A DNA stretch of 64,000 bases from Ptychodera flava (Eukaryota; Hemichordata; Enteropneusta; Ptychoderidae), in contig NC_091947.1 in assembly GCF_041260155.1 (NCBI RefSeq), forward strand, positions 38,992,532 through 39,056,531, in the 5' to 3' direction. Each line of letters starts with the position of its first letter. Positions within the stretch are counted from its first letter, which is position 1. The position numbers and the translations under genes were made by a program. This document shows positions 23,336-35,045 of the stretch, in pieces. The notes under the pieces were generated by a model. That model was not told the DNA's origin. It did no database searches and saw nothing but the letters and a program-made list of their open reading frames with translations.

Positions 23336-24096
23336 ATTGGCGCTGCGACTTTTCCGAACCTTTGTGGGAAAAGGCGAGAAAACTTTCTTTTATTTCTCTA
23401 AGTAGAAGTCGGAGTACCTCACGGAAAAACTTGTGACGTGGCCTTCCACTTGAAAGTGATACGAGTAGAGTTACGTGGCGTATTCATAATTAAAAGTACG
23501 AGTTTACGAGTAGGTAGAATACGCCAAAGTGCTTGGAAAGTTTTACGAGTAGAGTTGGGACGCCCAAGTGCTTTTTTGATTTTCAACACTTGCCCCAAAT
23601 AAATTAGCTGTAGCACAGTTTCTTCGGGTGAGAGACTTAGAAGCTAGTGGCGGCTAAGAGAAAATCAAGAACAAGCTTCCAGGTGTTGCAGTAAAGCTTG
23701 CGACGGAACAGGGGAAGGCAATCTCGCTGTAACTGTTTTAAGTAAGTTTCTTCATCTGGGTGTAAGTTCATATTCGCTCATTTTTGGGTGAAATAAATTG
23801 TTGGCGGGAAATTTTTGTGTGGTATTTCTGTGGTGGCAGCCAGATTTCCTCGCACCTTTTTCTTGCTGACAATAGCGAATTACGCACACCACGTTTGCAC
23901 TGCGCATTTTTGTGCGGTCAACGAAATATTCACCACCAGTTTCGGAATTCTACCATTCAGTGGTGCAAAATATAGCGTAATAGGGGAACATTAACATCTC
24001 AAGTTCTTTTTTCATTCTGTGCTCACGAAACATCAATTATAGACCGGTGACGCACAGTTCTTTGGTCATTTTAAGGGACATTTATTTTTCCCTTTT

Positions 24097-24785
24097 TGGT
24101 GTCTCGTTTCCATTCTTTCGAGACATCGTTTTTTGTATTTTCGTACAGTTTGTATTTTCGTGTCTCGTTTCCATTCTTTCGAGACATCGTTTTTTTGTAT
24201 TTTTGTATTTTTGTGCCTCGTTTCCCGTTTTTGTTGTAAAACACCTTTTTTATTTTCGAGTTTCCAGACATTTTTTAAAGGGTCGGTTTTTTTTTAAAGA
24301 ACTGAATTTTTGTTGTTCTGACCTAGCTATTGTGCATTTTATTGAATAAAGAAAGCACTTTCCGTCAATTTCCCTGCAAAGTCACGTAACGTTTTGCTGA
24401 CATATTGTGGGAAATTTTAGTAACACTCCGACTGTATTACATTATTGTTACTCTGTATTTTATTGCGAGTAATTGTATTTTACAGTGCCAATTTTTATAT
24501 ATTACTCTGTATTTCATTGCGGGTAATATTTGAGTATTTTAAATCATCTTTCTTTATTACTCTGTACTGTATTGCGGGTAATAAACGTTTTTATTATTAG
24601 CACCAGTTCAACGATAGAACAACACAAGTTTTTGCCAGGCAATTATTGTTGGCATATCGCATATTATTGCTTGTGTTGAAATAGAATACTGGTGTGTAAT
24701 TTTAATAAAACAACACAAATCATTGCCAGGCAATTATTGTTGGCATTACGCATATTATTGCTTGTGTTGAAATAAAGTACTGATC
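24097..24785 (+). repeat. Duplicated blocks in the LTR element leader
   Basis: Three pairs or sets of short tandem duplications: TCGTTTCCATTCTTTCGAGA twice (24.10-24.19 kb), TTACTCTGTA..ATTGCGGGTAAT three times (24.45-24.58 kb) and a ~85-bp block with CCAGGCAATTATTGTTGGCA twice (24.60-24.78 kb). Confidence 0.8.
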
Positions 24786-24829
24786 TGTAACTTTATATTT
24801 GGGAATTAAATATTCCATCTGTCGCAATC

Positions 24830-25288
24830 ATGGAGATTGATCTCAACACCTGCACCGTTAAAGAACTGGAATACTTACCTGGTGTTGGAAGGAAGATTGC
24901 AAAGAAGATGGACAAATTGCGTCAGAAATACGGTAAGATCACATATGAAATGGTCTGCTCGATACCACGGTTCACCCCTTCAGATAAATTTATGGAGATG
25001 GCTGTTTTCGAAACTAAACGGAAACACCAATCTTCACCACCGACACAAACTAAAGGTGCACATGCCATAATCCCACCTACTCAGGGGGAATTGGACAGTG
25101 AATCCGAAGGGAGTATAAAAGACAGCATGGAAGAGTGGATGGATAGGGTAGATAAACTGACCCAACATCATGAAGCTACCCGAAGACGTAAAAACCACAC
25201 CAAAACCCCATCAACATCTGAATGGGCCTCTGCTCCAGTCCTGGTGCGAAAACGAGATGGAAGTGTACGCTGGAAGATGGAATTGTAA
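24830..25288 (+). CDS. Helix-hairpin-helix protein ending at a truncated Gypsy-type reverse transcriptase
   Basis: 152 aa. Residues ~3-45 contain LNTCTVKELEYLPGVGRKIA and a following basic helix, the ComEA-like helix-hairpin-helix pattern (a DNA/RNA-binding fold). A Ser/Glu-rich linker follows. The last ~25 residues, EWASAPVLVRKRDGSVRW, match the first conserved block of Ty3/Gypsy reverse transcriptases. A TAA then stops the frame. In the same frame downstream, ALDVLPCGGCHYC (from ~25,330) resembles the Cys-containing region between RNase H and integrase. So an internal deletion of ~2-3 kb of pol is inferred, leaving this as a short fused product. Start chosen at the first ATG, 24,830. Whether the short protein is made is unknown. 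Confidence 0.65.
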   Translation: MEIDLNTCTVKELEYLPGVGRKIAKKMDKLRQKYGKITYEMVCSIPRFTPSDKFMEMAVFETKRKHQSSPPTQTKGAHAIIPPTQGELDSESEGSIKDSMEEWMDRVDKLTQHHEATRRRKNHTKTPSTSEWASAPVLVRKRDGSVRWKMEL

Positions 25289-25696
25289 GACTCCAGAGAA
25301 CAATGTGCATACTTCGAACACGGAGTAGCACTAGACGTCCTGCCGTGTGGTGGATGTCATTATTGTAATCGAGTACATCGAAACTGGAGTTTCTTCACAG
25401 AGACTGTGGATGATGTCGTCCGATCACCAACTGGCAGTCCTAATGGTAAGAATCCTAAAGCTCGGCTTGTAAGTGGGCTAAACGGATCTGGAGTACACAA
25501 AATACAAAGACCAACAGGATACAGTACTCCAGTTACAGGGGCGGCCGATAAAGGGACGACAAGAGATGAGAGGGACTGGCCTTGGGATCCAGGTGGCCTG
25601 TCCGACATCACGACCAATAGTACAGAGGCTTCACTTCTTAGTGTGCCTGAGAAGCCCCTAATTCTATACATTAGGGGACCCCTGGTAAAATGGTAA
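25289..25696 (+). pseudogene. pol remnant downstream of the deletion
   Basis: Same frame as the preceding ORF after its TAA. It encodes a CxxC-containing segment, LPCGGCHYCNRVHRNW, then a Gly/Ser/Asp-rich stretch to a stop at 25,696. No RNase H or integrase catalytic motifs are present. Confidence 0.5.
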
Positions 25697-26039
25697 AGGA
25701 ATGGTGTTCGCCACGGCAACGAATATATATCCACAACTTTACAGGACGTATCATCAACACAGTAAGGCGGTGGACATAGCTTTCAAAAACTGCTACTTCG
25801 GGTTTTTCATCATAACGGCCAATTTTGACCAATGGCAACGAAGAGCATTGAAAGAAGTGCCCAGTGATCGGTTATGATAGAAACCGACTCTCCGTATCTC
25901 GGGGGCACTACCATCAGCACCCCAGCCTTAATAGGGGATGTTGCCGTAGCTGTTGCCAAGACAAGGGGGACTGATTTGGTGCGCCTCCTTAAGGCAACAG
26001 TTCACAATACAAGGCGAATTTATCACTAGGGATGGTTTA

Positions 26040-26125
26040 ATTACTGCCAGTAACATTGCTAGCTGGCAGCCATTTTAAGTGTCAAGGTTAGCCAGTAACA
26101 TTGCTAGCTGGCGGCCTTGTAAAAT
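26040..26125 (+). repeat. Tandem duplication GCCAGTAACATTGCTAGCTGGC
   Basis: Two copies of a ~35-bp unit (AGTAACATTGCTAGCTGGC) about 55 bp apart, just upstream of the purine tract of the LTR element. Confidence 0.75.
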
Positions 26126-26188
26126 TAACATCTCAGTTTTTTAGATCCCAAGAATAACCATTCCTGCAGAAAATAAAAGAGGGGAGAG

Positions 26189-26426
26189 TGTAGTGAAATG
26201 TGGGCTTTCGGCCGTTGGCGGCGCCCTCCTGCACAGGTGCTGCGCCGCCGTTGTATTCATGGAATGCCTAGCCTCGCATGTACATTACGCATTTCCCCTC
26301 GCCAACAGCAGAATGATCCATACCGCCGAAGCCTACAGACGTCTGAACGTAAAGCCTCTGCGGAACCACCCAGTGCGACAAAGACTTGGTAAGTCCACCG
26401 AGTTTATATCACTGGGTAACACTATA
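26189..26426 (+). repeat. 3' LTR
   Basis: Identical to the 5' LTR by eye; preceded directly by the purine tract at 26,170-26,188. Confidence 0.9.
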
Positions 26427-26430
26427 ATAT

Positions 26431-27245
26431 CCTTAAATGTGAAATTATGCGTATTCATATCGGGTTTAACAAAGAACATTTACATTTTACTTTCATTCTT
26501 TCTTTCTTTCTCTTGTTCTTTCTTCATTCTTGCCTTTTTTTGCCCCATGCAAATTGAATCTTCAACATACTTGTTTTTGTGTTTTTTTTAATAATTATTT
26601 TAACTTAAATTTCACAATTTTAAATCACAACATTTGCATTTTCAGAGGAGTTTATTGAATCATGGTTTAATACAGAACAGCGATGATCGCAAATGATGTC
26701 ATTTTTTTTTCATTAATATGCAAAAATAAATATGTCTGCATCTTGAAGAAAGATGAAAATATAACCTGATAGTGTTACAATGAATACTAAAGGTCATACT
26801 AATTCATAACTCAGACTACAAGCTGCAACAACAGCAACGCATGCAACAATAACATTAGTAAGAATTTTGTCCGATGTCACACGCACAGCTATATTTAATA
26901 ACAAACCTGAAATTGTGATCAGCAATATTGCATTTTGTTTGTCAGTCATAATTGTTGATTGGTATTTTCAGATAATTTTGTACAAATTCAAAGGACTTAT
27001 TGGACCCAAACTTATACAACTTTTTTCAGCTGAGTATTGAAAGGGACAAAGTGTCCATCTTTGCATTAATTTGATGACTTTTGTTTTATAAGAGTTGTCT
27101 ACTGTCATACTGTCCTTAAATACATTATTTTAACACAATATGTTAAGAAAAGGTTAAACATTTTATTTCGTCCATTTTAAATTATCTTATATTATGATAT
27201 CTTTATTAGATTAAAAGATCAAAACAGATTATTAATTCAAATTTT
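26431..27245. other. No gene recognised
   Basis: AT-rich. It may contain upstream exons or the 5' end of the Harbinger gene, but I cannot define them. GAAAGGGACAAAGTG near 27,038 resembles the end of the MITE at 933. Confidence 0.35.
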
Positions 27246-27268
27246 AAACAAAGACACTCTAATTATAG

Positions 27269-28527
27269 ATTCTGATGGAGTATGATGAATTGCCTCAGCC
27301 TGGAGCTCCAAATATCAGGGGAAAGCGCCCTCTACCTGCTGAGAAACAACTGCTGATATTTCTGTGGTATTTAGGTAAGATTTATGTGTACTTATATAAC
27401 GTGTATGTACATGTGTATATATATATATATTCAGAATATTCACCTATTATCATTACACTTGCTGTTATTTGTCTGCTGGAATACTGAGAACTTGTATTTT
27501 TTGGTTGCTTTCATTCTTATTCAATTATTCAAATGTACAATTTCAAATCAATAATTGTTCACATTGTTTCATTTATTTTCAAATTTTATAGTATTTGACC
27601 ATTTGAGGACTAAGCTAAAATAAAATTGCTGCTTTCCTGTGTTTACTTCAGAATTTATGTTGAGCACTTCTATAATTTTGTGTATTATAGGTAACTTTAA
27701 CCAAAGTGGTTTTGTTTTGTTTTGTTTTTTCAGGGAATAATGAAACCTTCAGGTCAATTTCGAATCGCTTTGGAGTCTCACGATCAACAGTTCACTTGTG
27801 CTTGTCACGGATACTGAACATTGTCATTGAAAAGTTGGTGCCGCGATACATTGTATGGCCACGTGGTGAGGATGTCCAGTCCACTGTTGAAGGTTTCAGT
27901 CACATTTCACACTTACCATCTGTGCTGGGGGCAGTGGATGGGATGCATGTGCACATCAAAGCACCTCTTAGCCATTCAGATTCTTACACAAACAGAAAAA
28001 AATTTCATTCAATAATTTTACAGGGGGTTTGTAATTCTCGATTGCTTTTTACAGATGTTTATGCTGGATGGCCTGGGAGTTGCCATGATGCGCGGGTTTG
28101 GAGGAACTCTCCACTCTACAGGGGACATTATGAAAATTGACAACCCAACACCCATCTTGTTGGTGATAGTGCCTATCCATTGACATTATTTCTTATGACA
28201 CCCTTCAAAAACTATGGAAACTTAACTATGGCACAAAGAATTTATAATATTGAACTAAGTAGAGCCAGGCAAGTAATTGAGAGGGCATTCGGGCAACTAA
28301 AGGGGAGGCTCCGGAAACTCAGGGATTTCTTTGCAGACGATATAGAGCTAGTTGTCAAGGGAACAGTTAGTGCCTGTGTCATGCACAACATCTGCTTGAT
28401 GAATGATGAGGAGCTTCTTGAAGAGTTTCACGAGGATGATGTCAATGATGATATAATCATGCCCTTTAACAATGATGAAGTGAGTATCCAGCGACGAGCA
28501 GAATTGATGATGTTCCTCAATCATTAA
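27269..28527 (+). pseudogene. PIF/Harbinger transposase with one in-frame stop
   Basis: DDE nuclease of the Harbinger superfamily. An exon ends at 27,374 (TTAG|GTAAGA) and the next starts at 27,734 (TTTTTTCAG|GGAATAATG); splicing keeps frame. An acceptor-like ATTATAG at 27,262-27,268 suggests earlier exons. Seen motifs: helix-turn-helix region SNRFGVSRSTVHLCLSRIL, first Asp in LGAVDGMHVHI, second in GSCHDARVWRNSP, and the Glu in SRARQVIERAFGQLKGRL. A TGA at 28,138-28,140, in frame with both halves and just before the GDSAYPL block, breaks the protein. It is not clear whether this is a single substitution in a recently active copy or a sequencing error. The adjacent non-autonomous TAA-flanked elements would be plausible substrates of this enzyme class, but a match of ends was not found. 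Confidence 0.85.
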
Positions 28528-28763
28528 TCAATGGGACAGTACGATAGCAGCTTGATTTTCTAAATGAGGATAATAAAAGGGCCAGTAGCTGTATGTAACT
28601 TCTGATGTTTTTTTTTACTACTTTTGTTCTATATATCACCTGCAGTTTCTTGTCCTACTCCCTAAACCATGTTGAAACACCCCATGTCCTTCTTTTCAAC
28701 ACAGCGTGTACAAGTGTAAAATGCATTGTTATAGTTGACAAGTAAACTTTAGTCTGAACTTAA

Positions 28764-29115
28764 GGTAGTATGCACCTCGAAAGTAAAAGACTTAAACTTT
28801 TGCTCTAACTTTCCTCAAGGAATCTTTCAATCATTCTCTTTCAAAATCAAGAATAAAAATAGGGGGTCACCATGCAAATTTTGGTACTATAGAAACAAAT
28901 TACCCAAGATTTACGGATATTAGAAATTCAAAAAGGCCGCCATCCCTGTGTTAACTCTATGGAGAAAAATAAAAATTTTCGAATTTCGAAAAACTAAGCC
29001 GGTGTAAAGTTTTCTTTCACAAAGAGCTTTAAAATGAACCCCCACATGTGGTATATCAGAAGAGAATTGTAAAAGTTTGAGTGTCCGAATGTCTGTCCCC
29101 AAGGTGCATTCTACC
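28764..29115. mobile_element. TTAA-flanked MITE (352 bp)
   Basis: Ends GGTAGTATGCACC / GGTGCATTCTACC with TTAA on both sides (28,760-28,763 and 29,116-29,119). No coding capacity. Confidence 0.8.
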
Positions 29116-29119
29116 TTAA

Positions 29120-29510
29120 TTCAGTTTTAGGCAAAAATGCATTTCACAGTTATAGAAGCTGTACGTGTTGATAGGCTAGATAATGGATGCCTCAACACAG
29201 TTTAGGGGTAGAACAATAAACTGTAGTCCATATACAGAACACAGTGAAAAAAATTATCAAAAATTAATGCCACTGGGCATTTAATTCAGGTCCTGATATA
29301 ATATATAGCATACAAGCCATGTACCATCCTTGGCAATAACAACAGTATCACAGTAAATCTAGTATAAACATTCATTCTTCCCACTCAAACTAAAAATCAC
29401 ACAGCTGTATTTGGTTAAGTATGTTTGTTTATTTAACAAGCAGGCCTGTATTTCTAAGATATCCAGTAACATTAAAATTGAATAATCAAGTATGTAACAG
29501 TAAGGGGAGA
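29120..29510. other. No gene recognised
   Basis: AT-rich spacer; nothing identified. Confidence 0.4.
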
Positions 29511-29513
29511 ACC

Positions 29514-31540
29514 ATTTGATTTGGGGGGGGGGGTATATGGAGGAAATGGGTATGGGAGCAAATTTTTTTTTCCTGTCACAGTGACAGCAATTTTTTCTAC
29601 TGTCAGAGCTGCATCAATTTTTTTTTCCAAATGGAGTAGTAATGCAATTTTTTTTTTCTTTGTCATCAAGTTTGTGATGCGTTGTATATAAGGGAGCCGT
29701 CATTATTTACGGCCTGAAACTCAGAAATTTCATGTGACAACCCCCCCCCTGTCAACCATGATGAATTTGAGTAACTCCCCTCTCTAACTCTAAAATTTTG
29801 ACTGATCCCCCACTTAGAAAAGTTAAATACAAATACATGTATTTGTAAAATTTACAAAATACAGCAACAGTAAAGACCTTTGAAATCCGGATGTACTCTG
29901 GTAGACTATCATCAGTTATCTCATGATGGTTCAAAAAAGGTGAACCCATCAAAATGAAATTGCAAGTCACAAATAAAATAAAGATATAAAAGCTCACGCA
30001 GTATCTAACCATACAGTATATTGTTTAATTTGGATGGGTATTATATGACAGGGTTTTCACTAGGATATCTGACCGGGCAGAATTTGAAAGTACAGGGGGA
30101 GAACACATGAGAGGCTTAGGGGGAAAGTGTCACAGGGGCTGTCCCCTATCTTGCATGGAAAGTTTAAGATATTGATGTGTGCAATGGTGCAGTCTGGTGC
30201 GATCTGAGAGGTGTTTTTTTAATTTTTTTTCACTAAGTGAAACTGTTAGAACACCCCAAGGGGGAGAGCACGAGAGGGGGTTTCCCCCTCTCGTATTGGA
30301 AATTTTGGGAAATTGATGTGTTTAGTGGTGCAATCTGAGAGGAATTTCAGGTTATTTTGCATTTGGTAAAACTGTTTGAAAATGACATTGAACACTGCAA
30401 TATTTTTTTACATTTTATGCATGATCAGTGTTTGTGTCACAATATTCAACAACCAAACAATGACAATACAGTTTGTAAGAAATAGTTCTGTTTGCCAGAG
30501 ACTGAAGAAAAATAAATATACAGGAACGGAAAATCTGTGACCTTGTGTCATTTCTCCAGCTGCCAGCTTCTAATGAAAAGCATGAATATGATATGTTTAA
30601 CTGTCAAAATGGTCATTGAACTGAGGTAAATGAAAACATGTTTCTGTGATAATAAAGGATGAATTCACAACAGTTCAGTTTTGTCCTAGATCTTGTGAAA
30701 ATTTTGAGAAATTGATGTGCGCTACGGTGCAGTGTAGTGCAATCCGATAGGTATTTTAAATTTGTCTTTTACCAGTAACACTGTTAGAAGACCCAATGGG
30801 GGAGAGCACCAGAGGGGGTGGCCCCCTCTCGCATTGAAAATTTTGAGAAATGGATGTGTGCAATGGTGCAATCTGAGATGTACTGTTTCAATTTATTTCG
30901 CCAAAAAAATTGAGTAACCTCGTCCCCCTTCGTCCTCTCCACATTTTGAGTAAAGCCCCCTGAAGTTTTCAATTTTTTTAGTGACCCTCTCCCTTGTATT
31001 TCATTACATTTGTTGTTCCTCAATTTTTCATTGTCAACTTGTACAATGAGATTTTAACACTAGTTTATTGACTCCTGTCTTGTGTTTTAAAATTTTCACA
31101 ATTTACAGAAGTCAAAAAGTCCCCTTTAGATAGTGCCTATGCCATTGAGATATTGCAACAGAAATCCTGAAATATGATTTCTTGGGTCAGAAAAGGAAGG
31201 AAAACATTGAGTGCACTGAGGTGTAAGTAGACCTATGTAGTGCATGCTTATATCATAAGTGCTGGGAAAAACATAAGAATTGCTTGTGGTAAAAACATTT
31301 GCGCCGCCTATGGCGGCACGCCGGCAAAGAATACATGAGAATAGGGTTTCCAAATTTTGCTAATTTCTGGTGCATTGAGACATTTTTTTTTTTCACTTCT
31401 GTCTGTTACGACAATTTTTTTTTTCTCAGGTCATGGCAGGATCAATTTTTTTTTCCTTCTATCTCACCTGGCGACAATTTTTTTTCTCTCAAAACCCTAA
31501 CCCTAACCCTAACCCCCCCAGAAATCAAATGGTGTTCCCC
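29514..31540. mobile_element. Non-autonomous Harbinger-type element 3
   Basis: Inverted ends GGGGAGAACCATTTGATTTG / CAAATGGTGTTCCCC, flanked by TAA (29,511-29,513 and 31,541-31,543). Poly-A/T and G tracts near the ends match elements 1 and 2. A stretch from ~29,691 to ~30,850 is an inverted, diverged relative of the element at 35,963-36,763. CCCTAACCCTAACCCTAACC sits at 31,494-31,515. Confidence 0.8.
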
Positions 31541-31543
31541 TAA

Positions 31544-32360
31544 TGTTTTCAATACTGGCATCTTTTCAGTAACCTTCAATTTTTCAGGAAATTTCTTTAA
31601 AAAAGGACAATTCTTAATTTGCTCATTACCTGTGCTTTGTTTTCAGCACAATATTTTGCCAGTATATAAAAAATAGTGACAACATCACTGTTCGCGCCCA
31701 TATAGTTATCAAAACAAGTCAACGATTGTATGAAACATGGACATACATATACAGACAGACTGACATACACAGACTGGCACAGAGTGATGACACTGACCCC
31801 AAGTGTGCCTTGGCCCATGGAGAGTGATAAAGATATAACAACAGCTGAATGTAATGATAAAATAGTTAAGTATAGGCCTATACAGGCACTGAGAGTGAAT
31901 ATGTTACAGCAATTTGATTAGTTTCTTTTCCTTTTCTACTTCTGTGATAATCTTTAAGACAATCAATCTGCAAGGCAGTATATGTATTGACAAATATGTT
32001 ATCGTTTACAAGCACACAGTAAACTGTTCTTGATTTTTCATTTACAATATTTGACACAGACTGAAATACATAACATGCAACCAATGTTTACACTTTGCCC
32101 ATACACCAGATACATGGAGAAATTTCAACATACAATCATCAACTCAGAAACCCTACAGGAAAAAGTAAACATTGTTTTCTTCCAGAACAGCTGGTGCATC
32201 CACATCTGGAACAACTTACAAACTAAACCAATTACACAAGGATGATGACACAAGAGATAAAGTTAAACTGTGGTGAACTTGACTATTCCTTTCAAATCCT
32301 TACCTAACTTGACATCTTAAACTGAAATACACTGCATGGTTAATTGTGCACAAAAATACA
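31544..32360. other. No gene recognised
   Basis: Short unmatched ORFs on both strands; no convincing repeat. Confidence 0.4.
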
Positions 32361-32362
32361 TC

Positions 32363-32405
32363 GGGGTGGACCATTTGATAAGGGACGGTGTCTGGAAGAT
32401 CGATG
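32363..32405. mobile_element. Single Harbinger-type end
   Basis: GGGGTGGACCATTTGATAAG matches the end of element 1. I found no partner end and no TAA immediately outside it, so this may be a broken or composite copy. Confidence 0.4.
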
Positions 32406-32689
32406 AGGTACATTATCTTTTTTATCCAATCCATTGTACATTCTTTTTTCCCCACTCTCCCACCTTTTCTTTTTGTCAAACCTTCTCTGGCTGAATTTTT
32501 TATTGGCATTTGTTTGGAATTTTTTCAAAATCTGCCAGGATTTTTTTACAGCATTTCAACACCAAATACAGTTTACCATATCAAATGTTTACTAAATCAC
32601 CACATTATATACTCTTAGTTCCAGTAGGTATAAAATTACCAAAAAAATCTTAAAAATACAAAATGAACGATATCCCAGTAAAACTGACA

Positions 32690-33440
32690 GTTTCACAAAG
32701 TTGCCCCAAAAATTCAAAATTCCGGATTTCAACTTAATTTCAATATATCTTATTAACAAGCACCCTAAAAACCTGTTTACTAAATATCAAAGCAATCAGA
32801 CTGGTAAATTTTGAGAAACAAATTTTTTGACCAAAAATGAGAAAAATTGCCCCCCAAAATACAAAATTGCAGATTTCATCCAAATTTTGAATATATCTAA
32901 TTAACATAAACCCTAGGAACCTGTACACTAGATATCAAAGCTACCAGATCAGAAGTTTTAGGAGAAAAATTTTTTGACCAAAAAAGGCAAAAATTGCCCC
33001 AAAAATAAAATAAAATTGCCAGTTTCAACATACCTTCAATACATTGTATGGAGATTAAATTTAGATACCTGTATACCAAATATCAAAGCTATCAAATCAG
33101 TAGTTTTTGGATAAAATTTTTTTTTTATCAAAAATTGGGAAAATTGCCCCAAAATTACAAATATGACAATATCAATACAATTTGTACAAGCATGACTGAG
33201 GCCATCCTGAGGAACATGAGTATTAAGTTTCATAGCAATCAGACGAGCGATTTTTTTACTAAAAACGGAAAAAATATCCTAAAAATACAAACATGAAAAT
33301 TTCATCCCAATTTTTTCACACATAATTTAGAATACCTAAAGAAATCTGCATACCAAGTTTCAACCAAATCTGACCAATGCTAACTGAGTTTTAGCCATTT
33401 GCAGGATTTTTCCTTTTTTTCCCCTCATTTGCATATTTTT
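32690..33440 (+). repeat. ~165-bp degenerate tandem repeat, about five units
   Basis: Each unit has AATTGCCCCAAAAAT, an AATATATCT block, a CCTGTxxACTAAATATCAAAG block and a TTTTTTGACCAAAAA block. A related segment lies inside Harbinger-type element 2 (15,200-15,480). Confidence 0.75.
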
Positions 33441-33549
33441 GGCACTGACATGTTCATTTGAACAAATTCACATCTCCACCCCTAGGTACACCTGTACACC
33501 AAATACTAAGACAGTAGGTGCTACGGTTTAGTAGTTTTTGATGTGGACG

Positions 33550-33602
33550 GACATACATACATAAATACATACATACGTACGTACATACATACATACAGAC
33601 GA
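33550..33602 (+). repeat. (ACAT)n microsatellite
   Basis: Imperfect ACAT/ACGT tetranucleotide run. Confidence 0.85.
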
Positions 33603-34106
33603 CATTTTTCCACCTTATACGAATACCTCCCATTTGCATATATACATAATATGCATATATGGGAGCTAAAAATTAAATTGTCTACCTTGCCAGGCCACTT
33701 TCTTGTCTTACCTATCTATATTATGAGGTATCTATAACTTTGGGAACTATGTATGTCACATCTTTTTTTCTACTTTCTTCTGCACCGTAATAAAGTACTT
33801 TGAAACAAACATGAGTCTTTGGCAATTTTTCTTAACACTCATGGCTCCAAAATTGTTGCCCTTCTGTCTACATAATCGCCCTTAAGTAAGATAATACATA
33901 TCTATAATTATAATTTCACAAAAGTTTGAACTGTATGAATATTTTAAATAGTATTACAATAACAGTCAACATCTTATCAGTCTGAACAAGAATCTCTTAT
34001 TTGATTTCCGGTAATTTTGCTCCTGCTGTCCCTCAGTCTACACAATCTCCCTCAAGTAAGATAACAAATATAATTTGACCAAAGTTTAAACTATATATAT
34101 ATTTAA

Positions 34107-34990
34107 GGGTGATCAAGCAACTAAATTTTTCACCAAAAATTTTCCTTATTTTTCTCTAACAGTAAGACTTACTTATGAAGAAGAAATTACAGCAAAAAAT
34201 AAATATGTCACATACCAGATTAATTTGGCAGCTAGAAGGATTTGAAATACACCCACTTAAAATCCCATTTGAATGACAGTAATTATGAATCTCCCGTAAG
34301 CGTTGCCCAACCCGATACATTTACTTTCAGTTCCTTTCTTGAAATGCTGCACTTGTTTTATTAACATGTGAACCACATTGAATAATAAATGAAAGTTTTA
34401 GCTATTTGTCCGCTGAAAATGTGCATAAAAATTTAAATTATCACTTCTAAGGCCTTCCAAAACAAGAGTTTAAGCTGTTGCAAACTTAAAAGTAATTACC
34501 ACGCCCTATCCATACTTTGTAGAATTATTTAGATTTCCAATAAAACAATTTTGTTTATTTTCTCATAAATTATCGTTCAGATATTGCACATTATATGCAT
34601 CAAATAAAAATATGGGGGTCATCAGCCTAATTACAATGCTACATCGCTTCCCTTCACCATATGTGAAAAGGGAAAAATCACTCTTTTGAAGAGAAATATG
34701 TCCTTTTCAGATTTTGTTGGAACTTTTAAATACACTGTAAATATATATATATCAATGCAAAAATTTAAAACTTACAACTCGAAGATAATATAATGATCAT
34801 TCAATCATCTACTACAACGTCCGCTTTCATGCTAAAAGCTCTAACAATAAGTTGTATGAAGATAGGTTTCCATCAAAAGCATGGTGTAATTTTTACAGTG
34901 AGCATGGTCATTTACAGTGGACGCACGCGTCATAGAGTACGCATTCTATTGTTTGCAGCTATGATGACATAGCAAGTGACTTGATCACCC
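34107..34990. mobile_element. TTAA-flanked MITE (884 bp)
   Basis: Ends GGGTGATCAAG / CTTGATCACCC, TTAA on both sides (34,103-34,106 and 34,991-34,994). No transposase seen. Confidence 0.8.
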
Positions 34991-35045
34991 TTAAAAGAGT
35001 ACATGTATTAAAATAACAGTCAACATCTTATCAACAGCTAAAAAT

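Larger units (their letters stand above)
23098..26426 (+). mobile_element. 3.3-kb LTR retrotransposon with deleted pol
   Basis: Two 238-bp LTRs (23,098-23,335 and 26,189-26,426) start TGTAGTG and end CACTATA and look identical base for base. Flanks are the 4-bp repeat ATAT (23,094-23,097 and 26,427-26,430). A candidate primer binding site, TGGCGCTGCGACTTTTCCG, starts at 23,338, and a purine tract (AAAAGAGGGGAGAG) abuts the 3' LTR. The interior has a helix-hairpin-helix ORF running into the start of a Ty3/Gypsy-like reverse transcriptase; most of pol is absent. LTR identity implies a recent insertion. Confidence 0.9.

Noticed and set aside
23102..23401. ORFs in the 5' LTR repeated at 26,193-26,591
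   Set aside because: They lie in the two identical LTRs. Repetition reflects the LTR pair, and no domain is recognisable.
31494..31515. CCCTAA run as a true telomere or fusion point
   Set aside because: Only about three units, located near the right border of a Harbinger-type element next to a C-run; better explained as part of that element.
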